NCBI GenBank assembly: GCA_016342355.1
Contig: JAEINP010000032.1
Coordinates: 1 to 60,031 of the forward strand
DNA from: Desulfatibacillum sp.
Lineage (GTDB): Bacteria; Desulfobacterota; Desulfobacteria; Desulfobacterales; Desulfatibacillaceae
Length of the DNA stretch: 60,031 bases
Direction: 5' to 3'
A program made the position numbers and the translations under genes. This document shows positions 34,018 through 42,933 of this stretch, in pieces (within the stretch, counting starts at the first letter, position 1; each line of letters starts with the position of its first letter). The notes under the pieces are model-generated. The model was not told the DNA's origin and ran no database searches. It worked only from the letters and a program-made list of their open reading frames with translations.

Positions 34018-34524
34018 ATGGTCAAAAATACCTTTTGCCGCTTTTGCGGAAGCCTGCTTGGAGAAAAGCATGTGGAAGGCAGGCTCCGCCTGCATTGCGA
34101 GGATTGCGGGCAGACAAACTACCAAAATCCCGTTCCCGCCAGCGCCCTGGTAGTGGTGGACGCCCAGGGCCGCCTTTTGTTGGTCAAACGCAACGTGGAG
34201 CCTAAAAAGGGCATGTGGTGCCTGCCCGGCGGGTTTATGGAAATCGGCGAACAGCCCGAAGAATGCGCCTTGCGGGAACTTGTCGAGGAAACCTCGTTAA
34301 CCGGAAAGATCGAGGACCTCCTGGGCCTGACCAGCAGTTCCAATTCCGACTACGGAACGGTGCTGCTCATGGGCTATCTGGTCCGGGAATACAGCGGAGA
34401 GCCTGTTGCGGGCGATGACGCCCAGGAAGTGGAGTTTTTCCTGCCCGATGACCTTCCCGAACTTGCATTTGACAGTCATAAACGCTTTGTGCGCATTTAC
34501 CTGACAGGATACCGGGTTGCGTAA
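34018..34524 (+). CDS. Zinc-ribbon Nudix hydrolase
   Basis: A 168-residue protein. The ATG at 34018 lies two bases after the aldolase stop. A four-cysteine zinc ribbon (CRFC...CEDC, about residues 7-30) with YQNP after it is followed by a Nudix domain. The Nudix box reads GFMEIGEQPEECALRELVEE, fitting GX5EX7REUXEEXGU. This arrangement resembles NUDT12/NudC-type and ADP-ribose-type pyrophosphatases. The NAD pyrophosphatase motif SQPWPFxS is not seen, so the substrate (nucleoside diphosphate derivative) is open. Co-transcribed with the aldolase. Confidence 0.88.
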   Translation: MVKNTFCRFCGSLLGEKHVEGRLRLHCEDCGQTNYQNPVPASALVVVDAQGRLLLVKRNVEPKKGMWCLPGGFMEIGEQPEECALRELVEETSLTGKIEDLLGLTSSSNSDYGTVLLMGYLVREYSGEPVAGDDAQEVEFFLPDDLPELAFDSHKRFVRIYLTGYRVA

Positions 34525-34582
34525 TCTGATCCCCCAGGCCATGGAAAATCCCGTGCCTGGCGCGGCGAGAGAATAGAGGCCT

Positions 34583-35809
34583 ATGCCGGTTTACGAATAT
34601 GTGGCCCTGGACTCCAAGGGCAAAAAACGAACGGGCATCATGGATGCGGACAGCCCTGCTGTGGCCCGCACCAAGCTCCGGGAATCGGGTTCCTATCCTG
34701 TGGAAATCAGGGAAGCGCCCGAGGTTTCCACCAACCAGGAAGAGAAGAAATTCAACATTTCTTTCCTGGAAGGCAGGATTCCCTCCAAGTACCTGTCCAT
34801 CACCACGCGCCAGCTTTCCACCCTGGTGGGGGCCGGGCTGCCTATTGTGAGCGCCCTGGAAGCCCTCATTCCCCAGTCGCCCCATCCCACTCTGCAAAAA
34901 GTCCTGGCCCATGTGAAGGACGATATTGTTGAGGGCAAAAGTCTGGCGGACGCCTTGTCCATCCATCCCAAGGTGTTTTCGCCCCTGTATGTGAATATGG
35001 TCCGGGCTGGCGAGGCTTCCGGGGCCATGGAAATCGTACTGGCCCGTCTTTCGGACCTGACCGAACGCAACGAATCCACCAAGGGAAGAATCCGGGCCGC
35101 CATGGCCTATCCCGTGATCATGCTCATAGTAGCCATGATTGTTTTGACGATCCTCATGGTCAAGGTGGTGCCCAGCATCGTGTCCCTGTTCGACGACGTG
35201 CAAAAGGCCCTGCCCCTGCCCACCCGCATACTTATTGCGGCCAGTGATTTTTTGGTGGATTATTGGTGGGTGCTTTTGATCCTTATCGCCCTGGCGGTGC
35301 TGGCGTTTCGCCAGTTCAAGAATTCCAAACGGGGCCGCCAGTGGTGGGACTCCCGTTATCTTCGTGTTCCCATAGTAGGCCCCCTGGCCCAGAATCTGGC
35401 TATAGCACGTTTCGCCCGGACCCTGGCCAGCCTGCTCACCAACGGTGTGCCTCTGGTTCCGGCTATGGGCATTGTGCGGAACGTAGTGGAAAACGTATAT
35501 ATAGCCGAAGGAATTGGGGAGGCTTCCGAGGAAATCGGGGAGGGTAGGGGCCTGGGAGAATCTCTGGCCGCCAAGCCGGGCTTCCCGCCCATCACCATTC
35601 AGATGATGGAGGTGGGGGAACAGAGCGGTGAATTGGAAGCCATGCTGGAAAAAATGGCTGACTTATATGACGCGGAAACGGAAAACACCATCAACGCCCT
35701 CACCGCCAGCCTGGAGCCCATCCTCATTGTGGGCATGGCCGTGGTTGTGGGATTCATTGTGTTTTCCATATTAATGCCCATGGTGGAACTCACCAGCAAT
35801 ATCCGGTAA
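34583..35809 (+). CDS. gspF: Type II secretion system inner-membrane protein GspF
   Basis: A 408-residue platform protein. After a basic N-terminus it has two GspF domains: 'TRQLSTLVGAGLPIVSALEAL' (about 75-200) with a membrane segment IMLIVAMIVLTILMVK, and 'RFARTLASLLTNGVPLVPAMGIV' (about 275-400) with a C-terminal membrane segment ILIVGMAVVVGFIVFSIL. GspF links the GspE ATPase to the pseudopilus assembly base. First gene of the T2SS operon. The start has AGAGG upstream; no clear promoter is seen in the 58-base gap after the Nudix gene, so read-through from upstream is possible. Confidence 0.95.
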   Translation: MPVYEYVALDSKGKKRTGIMDADSPAVARTKLRESGSYPVEIREAPEVSTNQEEKKFNISFLEGRIPSKYLSITTRQLSTLVGAGLPIVSALEALIPQSPHPTLQKVLAHVKDDIVEGKSLADALSIHPKVFSPLYVNMVRAGEASGAMEIVLARLSDLTERNESTKGRIRAAMAYPVIMLIVAMIVLTILMVKVVPSIVSLFDDVQKALPLPTRILIAASDFLVDYWWVLLILIALAVLAFRQFKNSKRGRQWWDSRYLRVPIVGPLAQNLAIARFARTLASLLTNGVPLVPAMGIVRNVVENVYIAEGIGEASEEIGEGRGLGESLAAKPGFPPITIQMMEVGEQSGELEAMLEKMADLYDAETENTINALTASLEPILIVGMAVVVGFIVFSILMPMVELTSNIR

Positions 35810-35852
35810 ATGACCCTGGCCTCTATGCCGGGCCGTTTCCCAGGAGGAAGTC

Positions 35853-36305
35853 ATGAAAAGAAATAAAAAAAAATTCCAGGGGGAGCAGGGTTTCACCCTT
35901 CTGGAAATCATGGTTGTGATAGTGGTTTTGGGCATCCTGTTTGCCTACGTGGGCACCAATGTCCTGGGTGTGAGCGACCCGGCCAAACAGGATATGGCGA
36001 AGATTCAAATGCAAACCTTTGAAACCGCCCTCAAGATGTTCAAGCTCCACAACGGCTACTATCCCACCTCGGAACAGGGCCTTCAGGCTCTGGTGGAGGA
36101 ACCTTCCACAGGACCGGCCACCAAGCGCTACCAACCCGGCGGATATCTGGCGAAAAAAAAGGTGCCCCTGGACCCCTGGGATAACGAGTATTATTACAGA
36201 AGCCCGGGCGAAAATGGCGATTTTGACATCATATGCCTGGGTGCTGACGGCCAATTGGGCGGCCAGGAATTTGACGCGGACATCAATAGCTGGGACCTTG
36301 ATTAG
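35853..36305 (+). CDS. gspG: Major pseudopilin GspG
   Basis: A 150-residue prepilin-like protein. The leader ends G13|F14TLLE, with the conserved glutamate at +5, followed by the hydrophobic helix 'MVVIVVLGILFAYVG'. The globular part has 'TFETALKMFKLHNGYYPTSEQGLQALVEEP' and 'PLDPWDNEYYY', the calcium-site region of GspG. The major subunit of the pseudopilus that pushes substrates through GspD. CAGGAGG lies seven bases before the ATG. Its leader needs a prepilin peptidase, which is not encoded in this window. Confidence 0.96.
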   Translation: MKRNKKKFQGEQGFTLLEIMVVIVVLGILFAYVGTNVLGVSDPAKQDMAKIQMQTFETALKMFKLHNGYYPTSEQGLQALVEEPSTGPATKRYQPGGYLAKKKVPLDPWDNEYYYRSPGENGDFDIICLGADGQLGGQEFDADINSWDLD

Positions 36306-36332
36306 GCCGGCCCCTCTCCGGCACAGGACACT

Positions 36333-36860
36333 ATGGCAAAACGCCCCATCAAAGCAATACGCCCCGGCCAAAGAGGCTTTTCCCTCATGGAACTCATGAT
36401 GGTCATTTCCCTCCTGGGCATTCTCTTTTTTGTGATTGTGCCGCGCTTTGAAGATGCGGCCAGCGCGGGGGACATGGACGAACTGGTCCGCATATTGTCC
36501 GCAAAGGTCGGCAAGGAGCGGGAAAACGCCATTGCAGGCCAGGAAATGCGCAGCCTGTACATTGACCTGGATCAAAGAACTTACGGCACGGATGGGGCGC
36601 CCCTTACGGAAGAGCAACTCATGGAAACCGAAAGAGTGGGCGCCGATATTTCCGAATCCGTGACCATCCTGGACGTGGAATGGCCCGGCGGTTTGCTCCA
36701 GACACGGGGCGTGGCCCAGTTTCCGGTTTCAACAATGGGCTATGTGGCCCATGCAGCCCTACATCTGGAAGACCAGGACGGCCAGGTTACCCTGGTCCTG
36801 GAGCCTTTTTTGGGAAGGGCGAGGTTATATCAAGGATATGTTTCATTGGATGAGGAATAG
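36333..36860 (+). CDS. gspH: Minor pseudopilin GspH
   Basis: A 175-residue protein with cleavage site G15|F16SLMEL, a slightly shifted form of the usual FTLLE with Glu at +5, and a hydrophobic helix (MMVISLLGILFFVIV). The globular part is unremarkable. GspH is a minor pseudopilin placed near the pilus tip. It overlaps gspI by 23 bases, so the two are translationally linked. Confidence 0.9.
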   Translation: MAKRPIKAIRPGQRGFSLMELMMVISLLGILFFVIVPRFEDAASAGDMDELVRILSAKVGKERENAIAGQEMRSLYIDLDQRTYGTDGAPLTEEQLMETERVGADISESVTILDVEWPGGLLQTRGVAQFPVSTMGYVAHAALHLEDQDGQVTLVLEPFLGRARLYQGYVSLDEE

Positions 36861-37251
36861 GGGCCTGCAAGGCTCTTCCGGGTTTACCCTCCTGGAGATG
36901 ATCGTTTCCCTGCTTATTCTGGGGATCGCCCTCACCACCATATTCCGACTCCAGTCCATGTCGGTCATGATGGCCAGCAATATACAGTTCGAAACCACGG
37001 CCCCTTTGCTGGCCCAAAAAAAGATGGCTGAATATATGATCAAGGAAGCGGAAGATCTTGCCTCCGACTCCGGGGATTTCGGAGATGATTTCCCCAACTA
37101 TTCCTGGACAGCCACTGTGGAGGAAATGGAATCGGAATATCTGGATACTACAGCGGAACGACTGCGGGTGATCAATATATCCGTCTCCAGGACCGAAACA
37201 TCCTATTCGTACGACATACAGACCTACCGTTTTGTGGAACCGCAGCAATGA
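36838..37251 (+). CDS. gspI: Minor pseudopilin GspI
   Basis: A 137-residue protein. The ATG at 36838 is chosen for CAAGGAT just before it and because it gives a 15-residue leader ending G15|F16TLLEM; an ATG at 36850 would give 11 residues. The hydrophobic helix is 'IVSLLILGIALTTIF'. GspI nucleates the tip complex with GspJ and GspK. It overlaps gspH upstream and gspJ downstream (ATGA), showing tight coupling. Confidence 0.92.
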   Translation: MFHWMRNRGLQGSSGFTLLEMIVSLLILGIALTTIFRLQSMSVMMASNIQFETTAPLLAQKKMAEYMIKEAEDLASDSGDFGDDFPNYSWTATVEEMESEYLDTTAERLRVINISVSRTETSYSYDIQTYRFVEPQQ

Positions 37252-37976
37252 TAAAAACAGCCCGCGGCATCTCAATTTCAAATAACATGGAGGGCTTCAC
37301 CCTGCTGGAAGTCCTCATGGCCATATTTTTATTCTCCATTATCATGACTATTGTTTTGTTTTCGTTTTCCGGGGCCATGTCCAACGTGGAGAATATTCAA
37401 AACACCATTTCTGTGTACGAATCCGCCAAAAGCGCCATGGACCGAATGATCATGGATCTGGAATCGGCCAGGGTGGCCATGCCCGGAACCTACACCAAAC
37501 CAGCCACCGGCGATGACAAGGACCCCTGGCGAATTACCTGCACCACGGACAATTTGCTATCAGGCTCCGGTCCCGTTCTCCGTTTTGTGTCCCAGGCCCA
37601 TGTGGATTTGTCTGGCAATCAAAAAAACGGCTTGGCGGAAATCACCTATTATCTGACTCCGGACCCGGGTAACGAAGAAAATCTGGTCCTGCGGCGCAGA
37701 GATGTCCTGGACTGGGAAATTTACGAGGAAGATTCCCTGGAAAATCGTTCCGATCCCATTTTGTGCGACAGGATCAGGACGGTCGAGTACCATTTTTACG
37801 ACCAGGACGGCGACACCACCGAAACCTGGAACTCGGATTCCGAGGAAACGGAATTCGCCACCCCCATGGCCGTGGACATTGTCTTGGAATTGTCCGCCTT
37901 TGACTCCGAGGAAGGGGCGCCGTTTCGGTTTGAAACCACCGTCAACCTTCCTTTTTACCGGGAGGAGCAGGGATAG
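37248..37976 (+). CDS. gspJ: Minor pseudopilin GspJ
   Basis: A 242-residue protein with leader end G16|F17TLLE and the helix 'VLMAIFLFSIIMTIVLF'. The large globular domain ('SAKSAMDRMIMDLESARVAM', 'LRFVSQAHVDLSG', 'LVLRRRDVL') is usual for GspJ. It forms the tip trimer with GspI and GspK. Its start overlaps gspI by four bases and its stop shares a base with the gspK GTG start. Confidence 0.93.
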   Translation: MIKTARGISISNNMEGFTLLEVLMAIFLFSIIMTIVLFSFSGAMSNVENIQNTISVYESAKSAMDRMIMDLESARVAMPGTYTKPATGDDKDPWRITCTTDNLLSGSGPVLRFVSQAHVDLSGNQKNGLAEITYYLTPDPGNEENLVLRRRDVLDWEIYEEDSLENRSDPILCDRIRTVEYHFYDQDGDTTETWNSDSEETEFATPMAVDIVLELSAFDSEEGAPFRFETTVNLPFYREEQG

Positions 37977-39076
37977 TGAAATTCTTCCTCCATAAACCCG
38001 GCCATAAAGGCAAGGAACAAAAAAACCAGTCCGGCGTGGCTCTTCTGATGACCCTTGCCGTGGTTGCCTTGCTGGTGGCCGTGACCGTGGAACTTCACCA
38101 CCGGGTGCGAGCCTCGGTGTTTTCCACCGAAGCGACCCGAACCCGGCGTCAATTGGACTGGACCGCCCAAAGCGGCATAGCCCTGGGCATGGCCATGCTG
38201 GTGCACGACAAAAAAATCAATACCCTGGATTCCACCCAGGACGATTGGGCCAATCAGGATAAAATCAAGGAAATGCTGGCGGATTTTGACTTTCCCCAGG
38301 GAAAGGTGGAGTTGGAAATCAAGGATCTGACCGGTCTTATCCAGGTGAACGCCCTGGTGAAGTCGCCAAACGGGCAGCAGTTCAATACCGCCCAGAACGA
38401 ATTGTGGGACCGGTTCCTTCGCCCCATTGCCTCCTTGTATGAAGAACTGGATGTGAACGCCACCACGGATATTATCAACTCCATGAAGGACTGGATTGAC
38501 AGCCAGGACGATGACGCCATAACCGGGTTGAACGGCGCGGAAACTGACTATTACCAGGGCCTGGACACACCCTATAACGCTAAAAACAACTACTTTAACA
38601 GTGTGTCCGAGTTGCTAAGGGTTAAAGGCATTACTCCTGAACTCTTTTACGGCAGTGAAGAAATCCCCGGCATTTGGGAGTCCATTACGGTGTACGGGGC
38701 TGATCCTGCCAAAAAGAATCCCGTTGAGTATCCGGGCAAGATAAACATGGGAACCGCCCCCCTGGGTGTGCTCCGGGCCATGATGCCGGTGGGCAGCGAA
38801 GATCTGGCGGAGTCCATCCTGGAATACCGGGAGGACAGGGAAGAGGACTATTTCATCAATCCCATCACAGAAGCCAATTGGTACCTGAATGCTCCGGGAT
38901 GCGCGGACCTGAAAATCGACCAGGGAATCCTGACGAGCATCAGCGATTATTTTGAAATTACCTGCACGGCCACATTCCAGGAAATCAAGAAGGTGGCAAA
39001 GGTGGTTGTGCTACGCAACAAGGCAAAAAACAGCCAGGACCACACATGCGAAATCCTGGCGTGGCACAGCCTGTGA
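37976..39076 (+). CDS. gspK: Minor pseudopilin GspK
   Basis: A 366-residue protein starting with GTG; GGGAGGAGCAGGG lies upstream. Leader end G20|V21ALLM: position +5 is not glutamate, the known feature of GspK, which caps the pseudopilus tip. The membrane helix 'TLAVVALLVAVTVELH' follows. The large globular domain includes a helix-hairpin-helix-like T2SK region and 'NMGTAPLGVLRAMMPVG'. It finishes the G-H-I-J-K pseudopilin block. Confidence 0.93.
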   Translation: MKFFLHKPGHKGKEQKNQSGVALLMTLAVVALLVAVTVELHHRVRASVFSTEATRTRRQLDWTAQSGIALGMAMLVHDKKINTLDSTQDDWANQDKIKEMLADFDFPQGKVELEIKDLTGLIQVNALVKSPNGQQFNTAQNELWDRFLRPIASLYEELDVNATTDIINSMKDWIDSQDDDAITGLNGAETDYYQGLDTPYNAKNNYFNSVSELLRVKGITPELFYGSEEIPGIWESITVYGADPAKKNPVEYPGKINMGTAPLGVLRAMMPVGSEDLAESILEYREDREEDYFINPITEANWYLNAPGCADLKIDQGILTSISDYFEITCTATFQEIKKVAKVVVLRNKAKNSQDHTCEILAWHSL

Positions 39077-39160
39077 TACAGGGATGGTATTTTCCAAAAT
39101 TATTTGTTATTAAGGGGTTTGAAACCATTTTTACCACGGGTTGGAAGGCGAAAATAGACA

Positions 39161-40618
39161 ATGCCGGAAAATAGGCTGGGGCTGGACATACAATCTGATT
39201 CGGTGCGGGCTGTGGTCATAAAAGGAGGGCTGAAACCCAAGGTGGCCGCCCATGCCCTTGTGGAGGTATCCGGGCAGGACGGCCTTGAGCGCGCCCTGGA
39301 ACTGGCCCTCGAAACACTTGGCAGCCAGACGGACGTGGACCGGATTCCGTGCAGCGTTTCCTTTGGGAGCGCCAACACGTCATTCAAAAACATAACCATT
39401 CCCTTTTCCGAAGCCAAGAAAATCCGTCAGGTGCTGTCCTTTGAACTGGAAGCCCTCATCCCCTACAAGGTGGAAGAGGCTGTGGCTGACTACCACGTCA
39501 TCCGCAAGGGAGACCATACCGACTGTCTGGCTGCTGTGACCTCGGCTTCCGAAGTGGAGGCTGGCCTGGATTTTATGACAAGCGCCGGCATCAACTCCGA
39601 CATCCTGACTCCCAGCGGAGCATCCACTGTCCTGGGCTTCCTGGCATGGACCCATCCCAAGGAAGACGGCGTGTTTTTGGATGTGGGGCCTGACAGGGTT
39701 TTGCTTGCCCTGTTTTCAGGCAGGGATTTAAAACTGCTCCGCAACCTGAGGCAGAATTTTCAAGGTAACCCCCAAGCCCTGGCCGCGCAGATCAACCTTA
39801 CACTCAAGGCCTTTGAGGAAAAAACAGGGCAGGTGATGGCGCCCTCCATAATTTTTGGCACCGGCACCGGCCTAGTCTGGGAAGGCCTTCAGGAAACCCT
39901 CAAAGAACAAACAGGGTTGCCAATCACAACCATAGATCTGGCCCGGGATACCCAACTGCCCATGGAAGGACGCATGGCAGGAAACTGGAACGCCCCGGCC
40001 ATGGACGGGGCCCTGGCCCTGGCATTGTATCACCCCACCGAAACCGCAGGTTTCAACCTGCGCCAGGGGCCCTTTGCCGTACGCAGGCGCTGGGAGGCTT
40101 ACAAAGACAGGGTGATCCATGCAGGCGTTCTGGCTGCAGTGCTTCTTGTGGTTTTGGGGTTGCAGTTTTATACCGATTCCTCCTTACAGGAAGCCCGCAT
40201 CGACAATTTGAAAGGCCAGATCGAACAGGTTTACCAAACAGTGATGGACGGCCGGGATTCCAAGGGAGACCCTCTTGCCGCCCTCATGGCCGAAATGGAG
40301 GCCCTTACCCAGACCCCGGCATTTCCGGGCGCCGACGGAAATCAGGTTTTGGTGGTGGATGTGCTCAAGGCCCTCAGTGAAGGCATACCCGGCTCTCTCA
40401 ATGCTAAAATTACCAGTTTTTCCGTAAACCCCGAAAGGGTGGAAATCAACGGTGAAACCGATGCCTATGAATCAGCGACGGATATCAAGACAGGACTGGA
40501 AAATCAGCCCCTGTTCCAGGATGTGAACCTCCAATCCGTCACCGCGGGCAAAGACCCGGGCGTCTGGAAATTTCGCATCAAAGCCCAGGTAAAAAAGGAT
40601 TCGGGAACCAACACATGA
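39161..40618 (+). CDS. gspL: Type II secretion inner-membrane protein GspL
   Basis: A 485-residue bitopic protein. The cytoplasmic part (about 1-320) is an actin-like PilM/GspL fold: 'LGLDIQSDSVRAVVIKGG', 'FELEALIPYKVEEAVADYHVI' and 'VFLDVGPDRVLLALFSG'. One membrane segment (about 325-343: VLAAVLLVVLGLQFY) leads to a periplasmic ferredoxin-like domain. GspL recruits the GspE ATPase to the membrane with GspM. An 84-base gap separates it from gspK, the largest inside the operon, and overlap with gspM is four bases. Confidence 0.92.
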   Translation: MPENRLGLDIQSDSVRAVVIKGGLKPKVAAHALVEVSGQDGLERALELALETLGSQTDVDRIPCSVSFGSANTSFKNITIPFSEAKKIRQVLSFELEALIPYKVEEAVADYHVIRKGDHTDCLAAVTSASEVEAGLDFMTSAGINSDILTPSGASTVLGFLAWTHPKEDGVFLDVGPDRVLLALFSGRDLKLLRNLRQNFQGNPQALAAQINLTLKAFEEKTGQVMAPSIIFGTGTGLVWEGLQETLKEQTGLPITTIDLARDTQLPMEGRMAGNWNAPAMDGALALALYHPTETAGFNLRQGPFAVRRRWEAYKDRVIHAGVLAAVLLVVLGLQFYTDSSLQEARIDNLKGQIEQVYQTVMDGRDSKGDPLAALMAEMEALTQTPAFPGADGNQVLVVDVLKALSEGIPGSLNAKITSFSVNPERVEINGETDAYESATDIKTGLENQPLFQDVNLQSVTAGKDPGVWKFRIKAQVKKDSGTNT

Positions 40619-41151
40619 ACAGGCTCGGAAATAGGGAAAAACTAATCCTGGCGGCAGGAATTGTCATAGTGCTCACCGTCCTGATCCATGCCCTTGTCAT
40701 TTCTCCGGTTATTAACGGCAATCGGACCCGACAGGCAACCATCAGGAACCTGGAAAACGATCTGGTGACCATGGCGGATGTGGCCGGGCAATACGAAAAA
40801 GCCAAAATGTCCACCAATGGAGATTGGGACAAGCTGATCAACCGGAAGGATTTTTCCCTGGAAAACTATCTGGGACAACTGGCGCGGCAATCCCAGGTCA
40901 TGGGCAAGACCAAATACATCAAATCCACCAAAAAGCCCATCGCCAACAGTACCTTTGCCCAGTCCATCGCGGATATCAAGCTGGATGACGTGACCATGGA
41001 AGAGCTTTTGAATTATTTGCATAAAATCGAAACCTCTCCCAACTTCCTGTCTGTGAAGCGCATAACCATAACGCGGTCTCAAAATCCCGATGATTATGGC
41101 GTAAGCTCCATTTTCCAGGTGACCACCATAGAAGCTGAGAAGGAAAAATGA
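40615..41151 (+). CDS. gspM: Type II secretion protein GspM
   Basis: A 178-residue bitopic protein with N-terminal membrane segment (LILAAGIVIVLTVLIHALVIS) and a periplasmic part of coiled-coil plus ferredoxin-like fold, ending in 'VTMEELLNYLHKIETSPNFLSVKRITI', as in GspM/PilO. It pairs with GspL in the inner-membrane platform. ATGA overlaps with gspL upstream and the gspN start downstream. Confidence 0.87.
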   Translation: MNRLGNREKLILAAGIVIVLTVLIHALVISPVINGNRTRQATIRNLENDLVTMADVAGQYEKAKMSTNGDWDKLINRKDFSLENYLGQLARQSQVMGKTKYIKSTKKPIANSTFAQSIADIKLDDVTMEELLNYLHKIETSPNFLSVKRITITRSQNPDDYGVSSIFQVTTIEAEKEK

Positions 41152-42017
41152 AGAAGTTTTTCGGATATTCGGCATACGCTTTGTGCTCCCTGGTTTTCTT
41201 TTTGGCCATACTGTTTCCCGGGGATCAGGCAGGAAAATACGTGGAAATGCGTTTGAGCAAAGCCCTGGGCATGGACGTTTCCATGGCCAGCCTGGCTCCT
41301 GCGGGGCTTTTCACAGTCCGCATGGATAATCCGGGCCTGCGGGACGCGGAAGGGTATTTGGTCCGGGCCGATAAGGTGAAGGTTTCGTCCGGCCCCTTGT
41401 CCCTTATCAGGAAAAGACCTGATGTGGAGCTTTCGGCCCAGGCCTATGGCGGTGAGGTGGATGGCAGGTTTACGGCGTCTGAAAACGCCAAGGGCTTTGA
41501 CGGGCCTTATGATGGCAGGGTTGGATTCCGGGATATTCAGGTGGAGACCATGGACGCGGCCTCGCGCATACCCGAGCCCGGCTTGGTGACAGGTCTTTTG
41601 AGCGGCGAGTTTACATTCACCAATCTCTCCAGGAGAGTGGCCGACCTGGAAGGCGAGGGTGATTTTACCCTGTCTTCAGGAAATCTGGTGCTTTGGTCGG
41701 GAATTGTGGCTGGTATGACAATCCCGTTTGACGAAATGCACATGATGCTTTCCGTCAAAAACGGGAAAATCGATATCAAGGAATGCCTCATCAAGGGGGA
41801 ACTGGTAAGGAGCCGTTTTTCCGGTAGCATCAGGATGGGTAAATCCGCCTCCCAAAGCCGGGTGAATATTCAGGGAAGCATGGAACCCAGCAGGAGCTTT
41901 TTTGAATCTGGCATAGGCACGCTGGCCAATCGTTTTTTGGGGAATAAAAAGGCCGGGGATTCCATTCCATTTACGGTTTCCGGCGCCCTGGACGACATTC
42001 GGTTTGTTCCCAAGTGA
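41148..42017 (+). CDS. gspN: Type II secretion protein GspN
   Basis: A 289-residue protein with one N-terminal membrane segment ('AYALCSLVFFLAILFPG') and a periplasmic AsmA-like beta-rich part: repeated strands such as 'KVKVSSGPLSLIRKRPDVEL', 'GEFTFTNLSRRVADLEGEGDF' and 'RMGKSASQSRVNIQGSME'. This is the GspN of the lepto/delta type rather than the short enterobacterial form. Its exact part in secretion is unclear. It overlaps gspM by four bases. Confidence 0.85.
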   Translation: MKKFFGYSAYALCSLVFFLAILFPGDQAGKYVEMRLSKALGMDVSMASLAPAGLFTVRMDNPGLRDAEGYLVRADKVKVSSGPLSLIRKRPDVELSAQAYGGEVDGRFTASENAKGFDGPYDGRVGFRDIQVETMDAASRIPEPGLVTGLLSGEFTFTNLSRRVADLEGEGDFTLSSGNLVLWSGIVAGMTIPFDEMHMMLSVKNGKIDIKECLIKGELVRSRFSGSIRMGKSASQSRVNIQGSMEPSRSFFESGIGTLANRFLGNKKAGDSIPFTVSGALDDIRFVPK

Positions 42018-42058
42018 CTGGTAAGCAGGGCAGGGCCTAACCTGCACGGGATAAGGAC

Positions 42059-42916
42059 ATGAATAAATATTTGCCAATAGCCTTGAATTTGATCGTCATT
42101 ACGCTCGTAGCTTATCTTGGGGTTGACACCTTCTATAAAGTGGGAGAGTCCAAGATGGGAAGCGTCCCCGTGGTTATGGCAGCGGTTCGGCCCCCGTCCA
42201 ACCAAGCGCCCCAACAGGTTGCACCATATAGCGAGTACAAAAGATCCGTGGTGGAGAGGGACCTGTTTCATACGGTCAAGCCCAGAGAGGCTATTGCAAA
42301 GCCCGATCCCAAGCCCGTGGAGCAGATCGATCTTACCTCTCTCAAACTCAACCTCTTGGGCACCATTACAGGACCCGAGAAATATGCCTGCGCCTTTATC
42401 GAAGATACCAAGGCAAGGTCCTCCGGACTGTATCGCCTGGGCGATGACGTGCTGGGAGCGGAACTGAGGCAGATCATGCGGGGCAAGGTGGTTTTGAAGG
42501 TCAATGGCAGGGACGAACTCCTGGTCATGGACGACAAGGAAAAAAAGCCCCGCGGCAGGGACACGGCGCCAGAGAATTTGGCCAGGCAGGCGTCCGGCAA
42601 CGATTTCAAGGTCGGACGGGAGCAAGTGAACGATGCCTTGCAGAATATCAACAAGCTCATGACAGAGATCAATGTCCGCCCTGTCTTTGAAGACGGCAAG
42701 CCTGCCGGGCTTATGCTCCGGCGCATTAAACCCAATTCCATATTCAAGGAAATGGGCTTGCAGGACGGAGATGTGATTCAGGGTATCAATGACGAAGAAA
42801 TCAAGGACACGGAAGATATTCTGTCCCTGTATAACAGCCTGAAAAGCGCGGAAGCGGTTTCCCTCCAGATCAAACGGGGCGGGACTCCCACAAGTTTGAA
42901 TTACAGCTTTGAATAA
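42059..42916 (+). CDS. gspC: Type II secretion protein GspC
   Basis: A 285-residue bitopic protein. An N-terminal membrane segment (IALNLIVITLVAYLGVDT) precedes the periplasmic HR domain ('RDLFHTVKPRE', 'LKLNLLGTITGPEKYACAFIED', 'YRLGDDVLGAELRQIMRGKVVL'), which binds the N0 domain of GspD. A C-terminal PDZ domain ('GLMLRRIKPNSIFKEMGLQDGDVIQGIN') may help select substrates. GspC bridges the inner platform and the secretin. In many species gspC is first in the operon; here it sits after gspN. Confidence 0.93.
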   Translation: MNKYLPIALNLIVITLVAYLGVDTFYKVGESKMGSVPVVMAAVRPPSNQAPQQVAPYSEYKRSVVERDLFHTVKPREAIAKPDPKPVEQIDLTSLKLNLLGTITGPEKYACAFIEDTKARSSGLYRLGDDVLGAELRQIMRGKVVLKVNGRDELLVMDDKEKKPRGRDTAPENLARQASGNDFKVGREQVNDALQNINKLMTEINVRPVFEDGKPAGLMLRRIKPNSIFKEMGLQDGDVIQGINDEEIKDTEDILSLYNSLKSAEAVSLQIKRGGTPTSLNYSFE

Positions 42917-42933
42917 ATCTGGCGGTTTGGTCC